Assembly (NCBI GenBank): GCA_034411955.1
Contig: DAOUMF010000130.1
Location: forward strand, 1-26,637
Length of the DNA stretch: 26,637 bases
DNA from: DAOUMF01 sp034411955
GTDB lineage: Bacteria > Chloroflexota > Dehalococcoidia > SM23-28-2 > RBG-16-64-32
Reading direction: 5' to 3'
Part shown: positions 1-8,061 of the stretch, in pieces
Numbering within the stretch: the first letter of the stretch is position 1
How the letters are laid out: every line of letters starts with the position of its first letter
Notes under the pieces: model-generated
Database searches by the model: none
Told to the model about the DNA's origin: nothing
Seen by the model: the letters and a program-made list of their open reading frames with translations, nothing else
Made by a program: the position numbers and the translations under genes

Positions 1-85
1 GTCGACTACGGTGCGCGTGCCGTGATGGAAACGCTCCTCCGAACGCGACGGGTGAGCGCCGTTCCTCCGGCGTCTGAGTCGCCAT
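1..85 (-). CDS. possible start of next conjugation gene, cut by window edge
   Basis: An ATG at 85 opens a frame that stays open to the window edge (28 codons, beginning MATQTPEERR). It starts 7 bases after the stop of the preceding VirB4/TraC N-terminal gene, as expected for the next gene of the operon. In related conjugation modules the next gene would be the VirB4/TraC ATPase. No clear ribosome binding site is visible in front of this ATG, and 28 residues are too few to assign a family. Product unknown; the call rests on position and an open frame only. Confidence 0.35.
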   Translation of the reverse strand, partial: MATQTPEERRSPVAFGGAFPSRHAHRSR

Positions 86-91
86 AGCAGG

Positions 92-772
92 TCAGGCATC
101 GCCGATCACCCCCTGCCGGCTCAGCCCCACGACGACCGGCCGTGCCGCTGCGTTCCGACCCGCCACGCCGTCCGTGCTCAGGAAGGAGGACCAGAGCTCT
201 ATCAGCTCCTCGCTGGCGAGCCGGCGCGTCGTCACACCGAATCCGCCCAGACCCTGGGCGATCTCCTGGCAGCGGAACGCGAGCTGCCCGCGTGCAGCCT
301 CAAGGCCCTCGCGATGGCTCCCGGATCTCCCCTGCCACGGCCAGAGGACGCCCCGCCGCTCGAAGGCGCCTTCGAGGCCGGCCGGGACGACCACGTAGAA
401 GCGGCGCTCCAGAAGCGTGCGCTCCCTGGCCAGCCGGCGCACGAACGCCTCGTGGTCCAGGGCGAGGCGGCGAAGCGTGTCGGCGCTGCGGCCGCTCGCT
501 TGGCCTCGGAGGGCCGTCAGATAGGGCTCCACATCCGTGGGCAGGATGCGCCCCACCACCTGAATCGGGTAGCTGAGGGCGTTGAGGAAGGCCCTGTAGC
601 CAGCCATGATCGCCTCCTGCTCGGAGTCGGACTTGAGGGCGAAGTTGACGCTCTGGGCCTCCAGCACCGCGCGGTAGTCGCCGCCCCGCAGGCAGAGCAC
701 GCCATCCGTGACGTCCTCCAGCGGCAGCATCTCCTGCGCGCTGCCGTACCGGTGGTCAGTGGAGCGCAGCAT
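92..772 (-). CDS. VirB4/TraC N-terminal-domain-like conjugation protein
   Basis: 226 residues starting MLRSTDHRYG. The ATG at 772 is chosen because AAGGAGG sits 6 bases upstream; the frame extends further upstream but there overlaps the PrgI gene more deeply. The N-terminal half (a DVTDGVLCLRGGDYRAVLEA segment, then an F..AL.YPIQV..R stretch) resembles the N-terminal domain of TraC/VirB4 proteins, which docks the ATPase at the inner-membrane face of type IV secretion systems. No Walker A or B motif is present, so this is not the ATPase itself; the motor domain should be a separate gene beyond the left edge. It overlaps the PrgI gene by 17 bp, implying translational coupling. Family call is moderate: it rests on motif feel plus strong gene context. 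Confidence 0.65.
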   Translation of the reverse strand: MLRSTDHRYGSAQEMLPLEDVTDGVLCLRGGDYRAVLEAQSVNFALKSDSEQEAIMAGYRAFLNALSYPIQVVGRILPTDVEPYLTALRGQASGRSADTLRRLALDHEAFVRRLARERTLLERRFYVVVPAGLEGAFERRGVLWPWQGRSGSHREGLEAARGQLAFRCQEIAQGLGGFGVTTRRLASEELIELWSSFLSTDGVAGRNAAARPVVVGLSRQGVIGDA

Positions 773-1157
773 CGGAACCTCCTTCTCCTCCCGGCACCTG
801 GTCCGTCCAGACCGGCTCCGGCACGACAACCTCGTAACCGGGGGACGTGTCGTCAACCTCGATGGGCACCTCTCGCGGCCGCCAGACGGCGACCCGTGGG
901 ACAGCCCAGTAGCGCAGCAGCACGAAAGCCCAGTCCTCCAGGGGTCGCCCCGCCGGCCGCCAGAGAGCGAACAGCGCTACCGCCGCCAGCACAAGGCCGG
1001 CCGCGATGAGCCGGAGGGGCAGCGGGATCGGTGGCTCGCTGACCGCTCCGTAAGCCAGACCCAGGCCGACGGCCGCCGTCATGAGCTGGCGCATCGTCAG
1101 CCCGGCGAACGCCTTGTCCTCCACGCTCAGGTGGGTCGGTATCTCGTGCCGGTCCAT
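756..1157 (-). CDS. PrgI family conjugation membrane protein
   Basis: 133 residues from the ATG at 1157 (MDRHEIPTHLSVEDK). The longer frame upstream is rejected because it runs through the pilin-like gene. Two membrane segments lie at about residues 22-40 and 47-66. They are followed by a conserved-looking region at about 71-95 (W..VLLRYWAVP...WRP), the usual layout of PrgI proteins, small inner-membrane components equivalent to VirB3 in Gram-positive-type conjugation systems. The start lies 11 bases past the stop of the VirB2-like gene, and the end overlaps the VirB4/TraC N-terminal gene. Position next to a TraC-type protein is the standard PrgI-TraC pairing and strengthens the call. Confidence 0.8.
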   Translation of the reverse strand: MDRHEIPTHLSVEDKAFAGLTMRQLMTAAVGLGLAYGAVSEPPIPLPLRLIAAGLVLAAVALFALWRPAGRPLEDWAFVLLRYWAVPRVAVWRPREVPIEVDDTSPGYEVVVPEPVWTDQVPGGEGGSDAALH

Positions 1158-1168
1158 CGGTCGCTTCT

Positions 1169-1399
1169 CTAGCCCATCGCACTCTGGATCATGCCGGCGA
1201 TGACTCGCGCCAGCAGGACGATGGCCAGCCCCGCCAGGGCGTTGGTGATGGCAGCCTTGCCCCGCTCCATCTGGTGGGGGCTGCCCGCGGCCGACATGTA
1301 GAGGAAAGCCCCCCACATGACGAAAAAAGCCGACACTGCCACGGCCACGCCCAGGCCGATGTTCAGCAGGTTGTTGAATAGGGTGTTGATCTCAGCCAA
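1169..1399 (-). CDS. VirB2/TrbC-like pilin subunit or small membrane protein
   Basis: 76 residues. The start is TTG at 1399, chosen because AAAGGAGGAG lies about 8 bases upstream and no ATG fits. Two hydrophobic helices at about residues 13-35 and 50-70 are joined by a short polar loop (GSPHQMERGK). This is the hairpin shape of VirB2/TrbC-type pilins and of the small two-helix proteins placed before PrgI in Gram-positive-type conjugation operons. No cleavable signal peptide is evident. The function is inferred from size, topology and position between the VirB8-like gene and PrgI; the sequence alone would not name it. Confidence 0.7.
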   Translation of the reverse strand: MAEINTLFNNLLNIGLGVAVAVSAFFVMWGAFLYMSAAGSPHQMERGKAAITNALAGLAIVLLARVIAGMIQSAMG

Positions 1400-1422
1400 G
1401 AGCGATCTCCTCCTTTCTACCT

Positions 1423-1938
1423 CTAAGCTCCTGGTTCAATCGCTTCCTCGGAGAGCAGGCGGAACTCCGCCACCAGCCAGCGGTCTCCCTCGCGCACCAG
1501 GCGACAGGCCACCCGCTGCTCGACGCGAACCTCGGTCAGTCCGCCCGAGGTGGAGTCCGTGCTGCGCCGGAGTTGCTCCGCTGTGACCGATGCCGTCGCC
1601 TGGCCCTCCGACAGGGCCGTCACCTCGACGGACACGACCCGCGTGGTCATCGTCCGCCGCTGACCGAGCGCGACGGGGTCGATCTGCGACGCTGCTATGG
1701 CTTCCCGGACTGTCCCGGCGGTGAGCGTCAGCAGGCGTTGGTGATAGGTGTCGGGGTCGCGGAAGTCAAAGGTGCCGTATGCCTCGACGAACGACCGCGC
1801 CGCATCCTCGGCCGCCGCTGTCTCGTCGCTCCGGTCAGTCAGCCGGCTTGTCCCCTGCCAGCCGCTCACGACCGCCAGCACCAGCAGCAGGCCCGCGAGT
1901 CCTGCCAGGGCTACCATCGCGCCTCGCCCGCCGATCAC
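1423..1938 (-). CDS. VirB8/TcpC-like conjugation membrane protein
   Basis: 171 residues with a single membrane anchor at about 9-28 and an extracytoplasmic domain whose pattern (a helix with D..A.SFVEAYGTFDFRDP, then several beta strands ending in DRWLVAEFRLL) suits an NTF2-like fold, as in VirB8 and TcpC. VirB8-type proteins bridge the inner-membrane complex and the rest of the channel. The start is GTG at 1938, giving a 4-base GTGA overlap with the upstream peptidoglycan hydrolase gene, so the two are coupled. The assignment is by topology, fold pattern and operon position; Mce-associated or lipoprotein-like NTF2 proteins are the alternative. Confidence 0.65.
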   Translation of the reverse strand: MIGGRGAMVALAGLAGLLLVLAVVSGWQGTSRLTDRSDETAAAEDAARSFVEAYGTFDFRDPDTYHQRLLTLTAGTVREAIAASQIDPVALGQRRTMTTRVVSVEVTALSEGQATASVTAEQLRRSTDSTSGGLTEVRVEQRVACRLVREGDRWLVAEFRLLSEEAIEPGA

Positions 1939-2861
1939 GCCGGCGCCTCCCAGTAGGGCGGCCGGCCCGCGCCCGCGAAGTGGTCGCTCCAGTACGCGTC
2001 GGAGAGCGGCACCTCGCGAACGAAGTCGCCGGTGTTCGTGGCCATTACCGTGACCCCTCCACCGACGTAGATGCCGACATGGGTGATGCGGTCCGGCGAA
2101 GTGTATGTGCTCTCATAGAAGACGAGGTCGCCGGGCTGGAGCTGCGACGGCTCGATGGGCACTGCCCACTCGAACTGCTGCTGGGCGGTGCGAGGCACCT
2201 CGAGGCCTAGCGACTCGTAGACCCAGAGCACGAGGCCGCTACAGTCGAAGGCGTCAGGCCCTTCGGCACCCCAGACGTACGGAGCGCCGACACGAGAGCC
2301 CGCCCCTTGAACCGCTCGGGCCGGGATGCTGGTCGGCTCTACGTAGCCGTAGGCGGCAGCGTAGGCCAGTACTTTGTCGACGTAGGCCCACGAGTGGTTG
2401 TATGCGTAGAGAGCGCGCGGCATGTCCGCAGGCGCGCCGCTAGCCAGCAGGTAGCGGCCCATCGCGGGGATGACGTCGCGGAAGTCGTAAGGGTCGCCGC
2501 CTTCGCCGTAGGCGGCCCAGGTCTCGGGAAGGAACTGGCCGTAGCCGATGGCCCCGGCCGAACTCGTCTCCATGTTGCGGCCGAAGTCGCTCTCCACCTT
2601 GGCGATGCCAGCGAAGATCTGCCAGGGGATGCCGGTCCGGAGGCTTTCGTGCTGCATGACCTCCAGCTGGTCGGGAGGTATCTCCTCGATGGCGGCAGCC
2701 GCTGCGGTCGTCCGGGCCGCCTCCGGCAGACCGCCGAACGCTGCCAGCAGGAGGAGCAGAGGAGCCAGCAAGATGATCGCCAGGGCGCCGATCAGCTTCG
2801 CTGCGTCGCTACTGAGATCGCCCAGGACGTCCGGGACTTCCAGCTCGGCTGCGTCCACCAT
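1935..2861 (-). CDS. bifunctional SLT transglycosylase / NlpC-P60 peptidase (VirB1-type)
   Basis: 308 residues. A membrane segment at about 23-46 anchors the protein. A lytic transglycosylase (SLT) domain spans about 65-175, with the catalytic-type Glu90 in AKVESDFG, then AGAIGYGQFLPETW and AYNHSWAYV. An NlpC/P60 domain spans about 183-300, with Cys207 in DCSGLV and His261 in THVGIY. The enzyme would cut both glycan strands and peptide stems to open the wall for the conjugation channel, as do the two-domain hydrolases of Gram-positive conjugative elements. ATG at 2861 has AGGGAG upstream and lies 9 bases from the preceding stop. Its 3' end overlaps the VirB8-like gene by four bases. Confidence 0.9.
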   Translation of the reverse strand: MVDAAELEVPDVLGDLSSDAAKLIGALAIILLAPLLLLLAAFGGLPEAARTTAAAAAIEEIPPDQLEVMQHESLRTGIPWQIFAGIAKVESDFGRNMETSSAGAIGYGQFLPETWAAYGEGGDPYDFRDVIPAMGRYLLASGAPADMPRALYAYNHSWAYVDKVLAYAAAYGYVEPTSIPARAVQGAGSRVGAPYVWGAEGPDAFDCSGLVLWVYESLGLEVPRTAQQQFEWAVPIEPSQLQPGDLVFYESTYTSPDRITHVGIYVGGGVTVMATNTGDFVREVPLSDAYWSDHFAGAGRPPYWEAPA

Positions 2862-2870
2862 CGTCTCCCT

Positions 2871-4151
2871 CTAGGCCCGCCCCGCCGCTGGCTGCGCGCC
2901 TCGACCGGCTGCTCCAGCCGCCCCGGCTGCGGCGCCGCGGCCGCCGCTGGCCAGCGAGCCGGCGAATCTTGTTATCAGCACCAGGCTCAGCACGCTCGAG
3001 ATGCCCGCGTGGTGCACCTGGCCCCTCAGGAGGGATGGCACCTTCAGGGTCAGCCAGCAGACGGCGATGCCCAGGAGCAAGGTCAGCAGGGCGTTGGACA
3101 GGCTGCCCGGGGTGAGCTCCACCATGAGCGCCGAGCCCAGCCGCAGGACCATCATCTGGACTGCCTGCTGGAAGACCGTGATCGGGAAGAGGTTCGCCCA
3201 CCAGCGGGCCCAGCCCTGAGTCTGCGGCAGCACCCACAGCAGGGACGCGACCGGCGCCAGGACGATGAGCATGTCGATGAGGGCCAGCCGCATCAGCATC
3301 TGCAGGACCAGAAGGATCGCCACGATGCCGTAAGCCAGCGCCGTGAAGATGAGGGCGATGCCCTCCTGAGTTGGGCTCGCCTGGTCGTAGCCCGGCAACC
3401 CCACCTGGCCCACGCCAGCGGCGATGGCGTTGTTGGCGTCGATGAGGCCGCGCGCGAACTCTAGGGTCAGGTTGGCGGCCAGCGCCGCCAGGATGAGGCG
3501 GGGCAGCAGCTCCATCACCTCGTGGTAGGGACTGCGGGTGTGCTCCTTGACCATGACGTTGAAGCCGCCCCACATGACGATGACGGCCAGGGCCACGTTC
3601 ACCAGGGCTCGCGAGAAGTCCCACAGGCTGCGAACCGTCGGGCTGCCATAGGTCCCTTCGGCTGGCGTACGGGTCACGAAGTTCAGCGAGCTGTCGCCGA
3701 TCCCCAGCGCCCAGTCGACGAAACCCCGAATCGCCTCCAGCAGCGCCTTGCCGATGACGGTAAGGAGGGCATTGAGGATGTCACCCGCCCACTTGCGCGG
3801 GTCAAGGTTGCTGAACCAGTCCAGTGGGTTCGGGATGTCGGGCAGCTGCGGGTCGACCTGCGGATCTTGCCCAGGAGGCTGGGGTATGGACTCTGCGGCC
3901 GGTGCGGCAGCTGGCCCTGCAGGAGGTGCCTCTATAGAAGAGGAAGGGGCGGGCGAGCTCGCTGCTGGGGGAGCTGCAGGCGATGACGGAGTCGTGGTCG
4001 CCGGCGCTGCCAGCGGCGCCCCGGCGAAGACCAGCTCAGCGAGAGCCTCGCCCCCGGGGCCGTCCGGCTCGTCGGCGTGGACCGCAGAGATCGTCAGCGC
4101 CCCAATGGTAAGCGCGACGGCGACCGTCACTCCGACAAGCAGGCCTCGCAT
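2871..4151 (-). CDS. VirB6/TrbL-like polytopic conjugation channel protein
   Basis: 426 residues. A signal-peptide-like segment (about 1-26, ending VHADEP) is followed by a long Ala/Pro/Ser-rich spacer to about residue 110. Several membrane helices then run from about 115 to 375, including LVNVALAVIVMWGGFNVMV and a hydrophobic run around IFTALAYGIVAILLVLQMLM. A polar then Ala/Gly-rich tail closes the protein. This topology is typical of VirB6/TrbL inner-membrane channel subunits. It is the first gene of the conjugation operon; GGGAGGAG precedes the ATG at 4151. Upstream is a 585-bp gene-free region with phased repeats, the likely control region. The signal peptide plus low-complexity spacer before the channel domain is less common for the family. 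Confidence 0.75.
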   Translation of the reverse strand: MRGLLVGVTVAVALTIGALTISAVHADEPDGPGGEALAELVFAGAPLAAPATTTPSSPAAPPAASSPAPSSSIEAPPAGPAAAPAAESIPQPPGQDPQVDPQLPDIPNPLDWFSNLDPRKWAGDILNALLTVIGKALLEAIRGFVDWALGIGDSSLNFVTRTPAEGTYGSPTVRSLWDFSRALVNVALAVIVMWGGFNVMVKEHTRSPYHEVMELLPRLILAALAANLTLEFARGLIDANNAIAAGVGQVGLPGYDQASPTQEGIALIFTALAYGIVAILLVLQMLMRLALIDMLIVLAPVASLLWVLPQTQGWARWWANLFPITVFQQAVQMMVLRLGSALMVELTPGSLSNALLTLLLGIAVCWLTLKVPSLLRGQVHHAGISSVLSLVLITRFAGSLASGGRGAAAGAAGAAGRGAQPAAGRA

Positions 4152-4735
4152 GGCTCCTCCCTTCCGCCGTCTGCCGCCCGCTCCGTCGCGGGCGGTCTAT
4201 GAGGCGGTTGTGAGGCCCAGTGTGAGACCTGTTAGTCAAATTTCAGTCAACCTTTCGGCCCTCTTTAGTCAACCTCAGATAGGGGCCTAGTCGAATTTCA
4301 GTCAACCAGCTCCGCGAGACCACTCAACCTTGCGGACCTATGCTCCTTGCGCGATGGACGACCGCAGCGGAGGCATTTCTCGTCTTTGCGGTGGAGTCTT
4401 GAGCGCCGGACTCGACGAAAAAGGCCCGTGACCGCGGGGCCCAAGACGTATCTAATGGGGGCCCTTAGCCCCCACTGCCAGACCCCCGGCCTTCCAGTCC
4501 TGGACTCCGGTCAGGAGCGAGAGCGGTGGCGACGTAGAACCGGCCATGCGCAGCACAATTTGAAATTATGAAGTCCCGTCTAATAGGGACCTAGAACCCC
4601 TGCGGAGACCCGCGGTCTGACGGAACGCTGCTCCCGACAGACGAGCGCATCTATGGAATCACAGGTGCTCCGAAGGTCGGCGATGGAGCCCACGCACCCA
4701 CTCGGCGGAGCGGAGGACAACCGTCTATCCGCGGC
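4152..4735. other. gene-free control region before the conjugation operon
   Basis: 584 bp between the double FtsX permease stop (4736) and the start of the VirB6-like gene (4151). No credible gene is seen: the small plus-strand frames lack ribosome binding sites and recognisable products. It holds the phased AGTCAA repeats (4234-4329), a hairpin at 4456-4474 (TGGGGGC arms, 5-base loop), an inverted repeat AGACC-CGC-GGTCT near 4605-4617, and a near-identical 12-mer pair at 4279-4290 and 4583-4594. It has a more AT-rich patch around 4555-4585. It marks the junction between the ABC-transporter genes and the conjugation genes. Confidence 0.7.
4234..4329 (-). promoter_or_regulatory. phased direct repeats (AGTCAA units) before conjugation operon
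   Basis: Units begin at 4234 (AGTCAAA), 4245 (AGTCAACC), 4267 (AGTCAACC), 4289 (AGTCGAA), 4300 (AGTCAACC) and 4322 (ACTCAACC). The steps are 11, 22, 22, 11 and 22 bp. In the direction of the operon the unit reads GGTTGACT. All lie 83-178 bp upstream of the first ATG. Such one- or two-turn spacing of heptamer direct repeats is known for OmpR/PhoB-type and SARP/BTAD winged-helix regulators. Which protein binds here is not shown by the sequence. Confidence 0.7.
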
Positions 4736-7396
4736 TCAGAGCCGACGGATTATTTCTATTGTCGACCGGCTGGCGAGGCGCGTCATCATTAGTGCTGTCG
4801 CCAAGACACTCCCAGCCGTGGCGATAGCGACGGCTGCGAGGTAAAACCACGGTACTGAAAGATGCTCCGGCGGCGGGTCGAAGACTCCCGTCAGCAGCTT
4901 GACGAGCATGGTCGCCACAAGCCAGCCGAGCAACGCACCGGCGCATCCGCCGCCAGCGAGCATTAGGCCGGCCTCACTCCAGACGAACGCGCCGATCTGG
5001 CGCGGGCGAGCGCCCAGAGCCGACGCGATGGCCAGTGTCCGTCGCCTCTCCTCGAAGCCGAGAATGAGCACCAGCCCTGCCCCGGCGGCGGCGAGTGCAA
5101 CCGCGAATGACAGCTCGATCCGCGTGAGCCCGTGCAGGCTTATGGCGGTGAGGCCTGAGTTTATCACCCTCTCAGCCTCGGTGACGTCGCGGACATGGGC
5201 CCCGGAGCCCGGGCCCAGGAGTTGCCGGACGGACTCCGCAACGCGAGGAGGCTGCCCATCGGTGCGGATGAGCAGTGTTTCCACGGAGTCCGACGCGGTC
5301 TGTTCGGCGATGTAGGCCGCGTTTGCCACGAGAAAAGAATCGCTCGGCGCCGTCGGAAACTCGCGCGCTATGCCCAGGTAATGGAATGGGACGGCGTGAT
5401 ACTGATGGTCCAGCGCATTCTGGAGACGGAGACGAATGAGGTCGCCCGACTGCAGCTGAAAGTCGCGCACGGTTTCCGCGGACACAACCACGCCATCAGG
5501 AGTCGCGGCGAGCGAGGCCATCGCTTCGCCGGCGTTGCCGCCTGCGAAGAAGGCATCGGAGAGTGGTGCTGCCCGGCCGATGCTATCGGGCCGCACACCA
5601 TAAAGGTCCTGCAGGTCGGTGCCCACGTAAGCGAATCGATGCTGCATCGGCTCTGCGGCCGTCACCCCGTCCAATTTGGCGATCTCCTGCAGCCGGGTAG
5701 CCAGGTTGGCGGCCGCGTTCCCGGTGACCGTCACATCCGCCCCGTTGGTCAGTTCGGCGTCTACCCGGGACTGCGCTTCGTACGTGGAATTGAAGATCGC
5801 GGTTGATGTGGCGAAGGCGATGGCAATGGCAATTAGAGTCAGTCCAGCGGCGAAGAGCAGCCGTTGCCGAGACAGCGACGCGCCCACCAAGGAAGAGAGT
5901 TTGCCGACCAGTGGTCTCGTGAGGAGGGCTAGTAGCCGCCCTCTGTTGGCGAGCAGGGGGGCGGTCAATCGCATCGCCAGGAGCCCCGCGCCCGCCCACA
6001 GCAGTAGTGGCGGTAAGAAGGCGCTGTATGAGACGGATACGCTAGGCACGCCTTCCGGCGCAATGACTACTTGGTAGCCGCTGCGGGCGGTCAGCCAGAA
6101 CGTCAGGGCAGCCAGAGCAAGGAGAAGGAAGTCCAGGCCGAAGCGTTCCCAAACGAGCTGGCTGTGTCGTTTTGCAGTGGTGCGCGCTGCGCTGAAGCTC
6201 GTTCCTCGCTCACCGCGCCAGGCTGGGAAGACGACGATGAGCAACGGCAGGGCAAGTCCACCGAGCGCTGAGGCGCCATACCAGATGAAGGTTGACGTGT
6301 GGCCGTTGGTGAATCCCCAGCTGCCGAACGTAGCCTTTGCCGCGACGGTTCCAAGTCCGAGGCCAAGAAGGCTCCCCGCGACGCCTGTTAACGCCGCCTC
6401 AAGGCTAGCTAGGCGGAGTGCCATCCCCGTCGAGGCGCCGCGAAGATGCAGGAGCGCTTGTTCGCGCCTTCTCCTTGTCGTGCCCGAAGAGATTAGCACG
6501 GTCGTAAGCAACGCCGCCAACACAACCCCGGGAAAGCCGAGGAACAGAAACAGCACTTCGGAGTAGAGGGCGTCCGAGCGCGCCACGTCCAGCCTGGCAG
6601 ACAGGTTATCGCCGACGACGCCCGCGCCGGCCAGACGTGTCTCGTAGTTGCGCGCGAGTTGCTGCACCCTGGTATAGGCAGAGGAGGGGTCGCTTGGCAG
6701 ATCGTGGGGGAGAGAGGTGTGCAGTTGGATGTGCAGCGCGTCCGGTGCGGAGGCGGCAACCGGATCGAAGAGGCTGTGCCACCGCTCCAGTGGCATGAGG
6801 AGGACGTTGTCCGGCGGCGCTTGCGGCCCCGCACCCGGCGGCGCGCCGACTGCCTGGAAAAGGCTGTCCGCCAGAGGGAGGTCTACGATGCCATCGATCG
6901 TTACCTCAGCGTCCGGAAGGGCGGCCCGCCTGATAGCCACCACGGAGCCCGGTTCGGCGTGCAGGTTGGCAGCCGTCTGCTGTGCGAGCAAGATCTGCCC
7001 GCTCCCGATCAGGTCACGGATCTCCTGCGGGAATGCCTTTCGATAGCCCGGATCAAGTCCCAGCACCTTGCCGGGCCCCGTGACCTGGGTGGTGCCTCCT
7101 TCAGTTGCCCGGAACCCTGGGGTGTCAAAGTAGCCGAGCCGGGCAAGCTTGCTGTATCCAGGCGAGATCGACAGCTCCCGCACCGCATCGTCAGCGTTCG
7201 ACTCAGGAGCAAGCTGGACCTGCCAGTCGACGGTGACGTCCGCGATAGCCTGGTCCGTCATGCGCGCGGAAGTGACAGCAAAGAAACCGGCCATCGTCGC
7301 GACGAGACCAACGGAGACCGCGATCCCGGCGGTGACGCCAGCAAGGATGAGCCAGCGCCTGCGAACAAGACCCAGCGCCCAAGTTAGATAGAGCAT
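4736..7396 (-). CDS. double FtsX-domain ABC transporter permease (MacB/LolC-like)
   Basis: 886 residues with about ten membrane helices. One lies near the N-terminus (about 14-40), followed by a large extracytoplasmic domain (about 41-285). Six helices follow between about 285 and 535, then a second extracytoplasmic domain, and three C-terminal helices (about 765-880). This is two FtsX/MacB-type permease halves fused in one chain. Such permeases work mechanically on periplasmic or outer-face substrates rather than pumping through a channel. The ATG at 7396 overlaps the end of the upstream ATPase gene by 13 bp, so the two ATPases and this permease form one transporter unit. The substrate cannot be told; lipoprotein, peptide or antibiotic export are family possibilities. 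Confidence 0.88.
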   Translation of the reverse strand: MLYLTWALGLVRRRWLILAGVTAGIAVSVGLVATMAGFFAVTSARMTDQAIADVTVDWQVQLAPESNADDAVRELSISPGYSKLARLGYFDTPGFRATEGGTTQVTGPGKVLGLDPGYRKAFPQEIRDLIGSGQILLAQQTAANLHAEPGSVVAIRRAALPDAEVTIDGIVDLPLADSLFQAVGAPPGAGPQAPPDNVLLMPLERWHSLFDPVAASAPDALHIQLHTSLPHDLPSDPSSAYTRVQQLARNYETRLAGAGVVGDNLSARLDVARSDALYSEVLFLFLGFPGVVLAALLTTVLISSGTTRRRREQALLHLRGASTGMALRLASLEAALTGVAGSLLGLGLGTVAAKATFGSWGFTNGHTSTFIWYGASALGGLALPLLIVVFPAWRGERGTSFSAARTTAKRHSQLVWERFGLDFLLLALAALTFWLTARSGYQVVIAPEGVPSVSVSYSAFLPPLLLWAGAGLLAMRLTAPLLANRGRLLALLTRPLVGKLSSLVGASLSRQRLLFAAGLTLIAIAIAFATSTAIFNSTYEAQSRVDAELTNGADVTVTGNAAANLATRLQEIAKLDGVTAAEPMQHRFAYVGTDLQDLYGVRPDSIGRAAPLSDAFFAGGNAGEAMASLAATPDGVVVSAETVRDFQLQSGDLIRLRLQNALDHQYHAVPFHYLGIAREFPTAPSDSFLVANAAYIAEQTASDSVETLLIRTDGQPPRVAESVRQLLGPGSGAHVRDVTEAERVINSGLTAISLHGLTRIELSFAVALAAAGAGLVLILGFEERRRTLAIASALGARPRQIGAFVWSEAGLMLAGGGCAGALLGWLVATMLVKLLTGVFDPPPEHLSVPWFYLAAVAIATAGSVLATALMMTRLASRSTIEIIRRL

Positions 7397-8061
7397 GGGG
7401 CTCCAGCATTGAGATGGCCGTCGTCCATCTGCCAGGTGGCAGGGAACCGCCGGGCAACATGGGGGTCGTGGGTGGCCACGAGAGCGGCTGTGTGCAGTTC
7501 GCGGGCTGCCGACAAGACGGTCGTGATGACATCCTGGGCAGTGGCGGAGTCGAGCTGGCCCGTAGGCTCATCGGCCAACAGCAGGGCCGGACGAGACGCG
7601 AGCGCCCGGGCGATCGCCACACGCTGGGATTGGCCGCCGGAGATCTCCTCGGGGAGTTTGTCACGGAGATGCGCAATGTGCAGGCGGTCCAGCGCCTCGT
7701 CGGCAAGGAGCGCCGCCTCCTTCTCCGGGAGGTCGTTCAAGAGCAGCGGCAGCCGGACGTTCTCCACCACGGACAGTGGGGTGAGAAGGCTCGGTCCCTG
7801 GAAGACGATGGCGATCTTGCCCGGCCGGAGGTCTTCTCGCGCGCCAAGAGCGGGCCAGCACACCTCACCGCTGCTAGGCGTGTCGAGGCCGGCGATGAGG
7901 TTGAGGAGCGTTGATTTGCCGCTGCCGCTTGCGCCCACGAGCGCGACGAGGTCGCCGGGGAAGATGCTGAACGATGCCGCCTGTACCGCCTCGGTCGTCC
8001 ATAGGCCGGACCCGAAGCGCTTCGTCGCTCCGATCGCTTCTACGAGCGACTCACGCGTCAT
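7384..8061 (-). CDS. ABC transporter ATP-binding protein, MacB/LolD type (second of pair)
   Basis: 225 residues from the ATG at 8061 (MTRESLVEAIG); the longer upstream frame overlaps the previous ATPase too far. Walker A GASGSGKST is at about 43-51, the Q-loop in VFQGPS, the signature ISGGQSQR, Walker B and D-loop LLLADEPTGQLDS, and the H-loop in ATHDPH. All elements for ATP hydrolysis are present. It belongs to the MacB/LolD/FtsE subfamily that drives FtsX-type permeases. Its start overlaps the preceding ATPase gene by 11 bp, and its end overlaps the permease start. It probably pairs with the neighbouring ATPase, either as a heterodimer or as alternative homodimers. Confidence 0.93.
   Translation of the reverse strand: MTRESLVEAIGATKRFGSGLWTTEAVQAASFSIFPGDLVALVGASGSGKSTLLNLIAGLDTPSSGEVCWPALGAREDLRPGKIAIVFQGPSLLTPLSVVENVRLPLLLNDLPEKEAALLADEALDRLHIAHLRDKLPEEISGGQSQRVAIARALASRPALLLADEPTGQLDSATAQDVITTVLSAARELHTAALVATHDPHVARRFPATWQMDDGHLNAGAPCSI

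Noticed and set aside
2307..3464. Long plus-strand open frame (385 codons) opposite the conjugation genes
   Set aside because: It is antisense to two well-supported genes, has Gln/Arg/His-rich composition typical of GC-rich shadow frames, and shows no domain.
4347..4571. Plus-strand frame of 74 codons in the gene-free control region
   Set aside because: TTG start, no ribosome binding site, Arg-rich low-complexity product, no recognisable family.
4732..4744. Terminator at the end of the FtsX permease gene
   Set aside because: CGGCT-CAG-AGCCG is only 5 bp with a 3-base loop, overlaps the stop codon and lacks a T-run.
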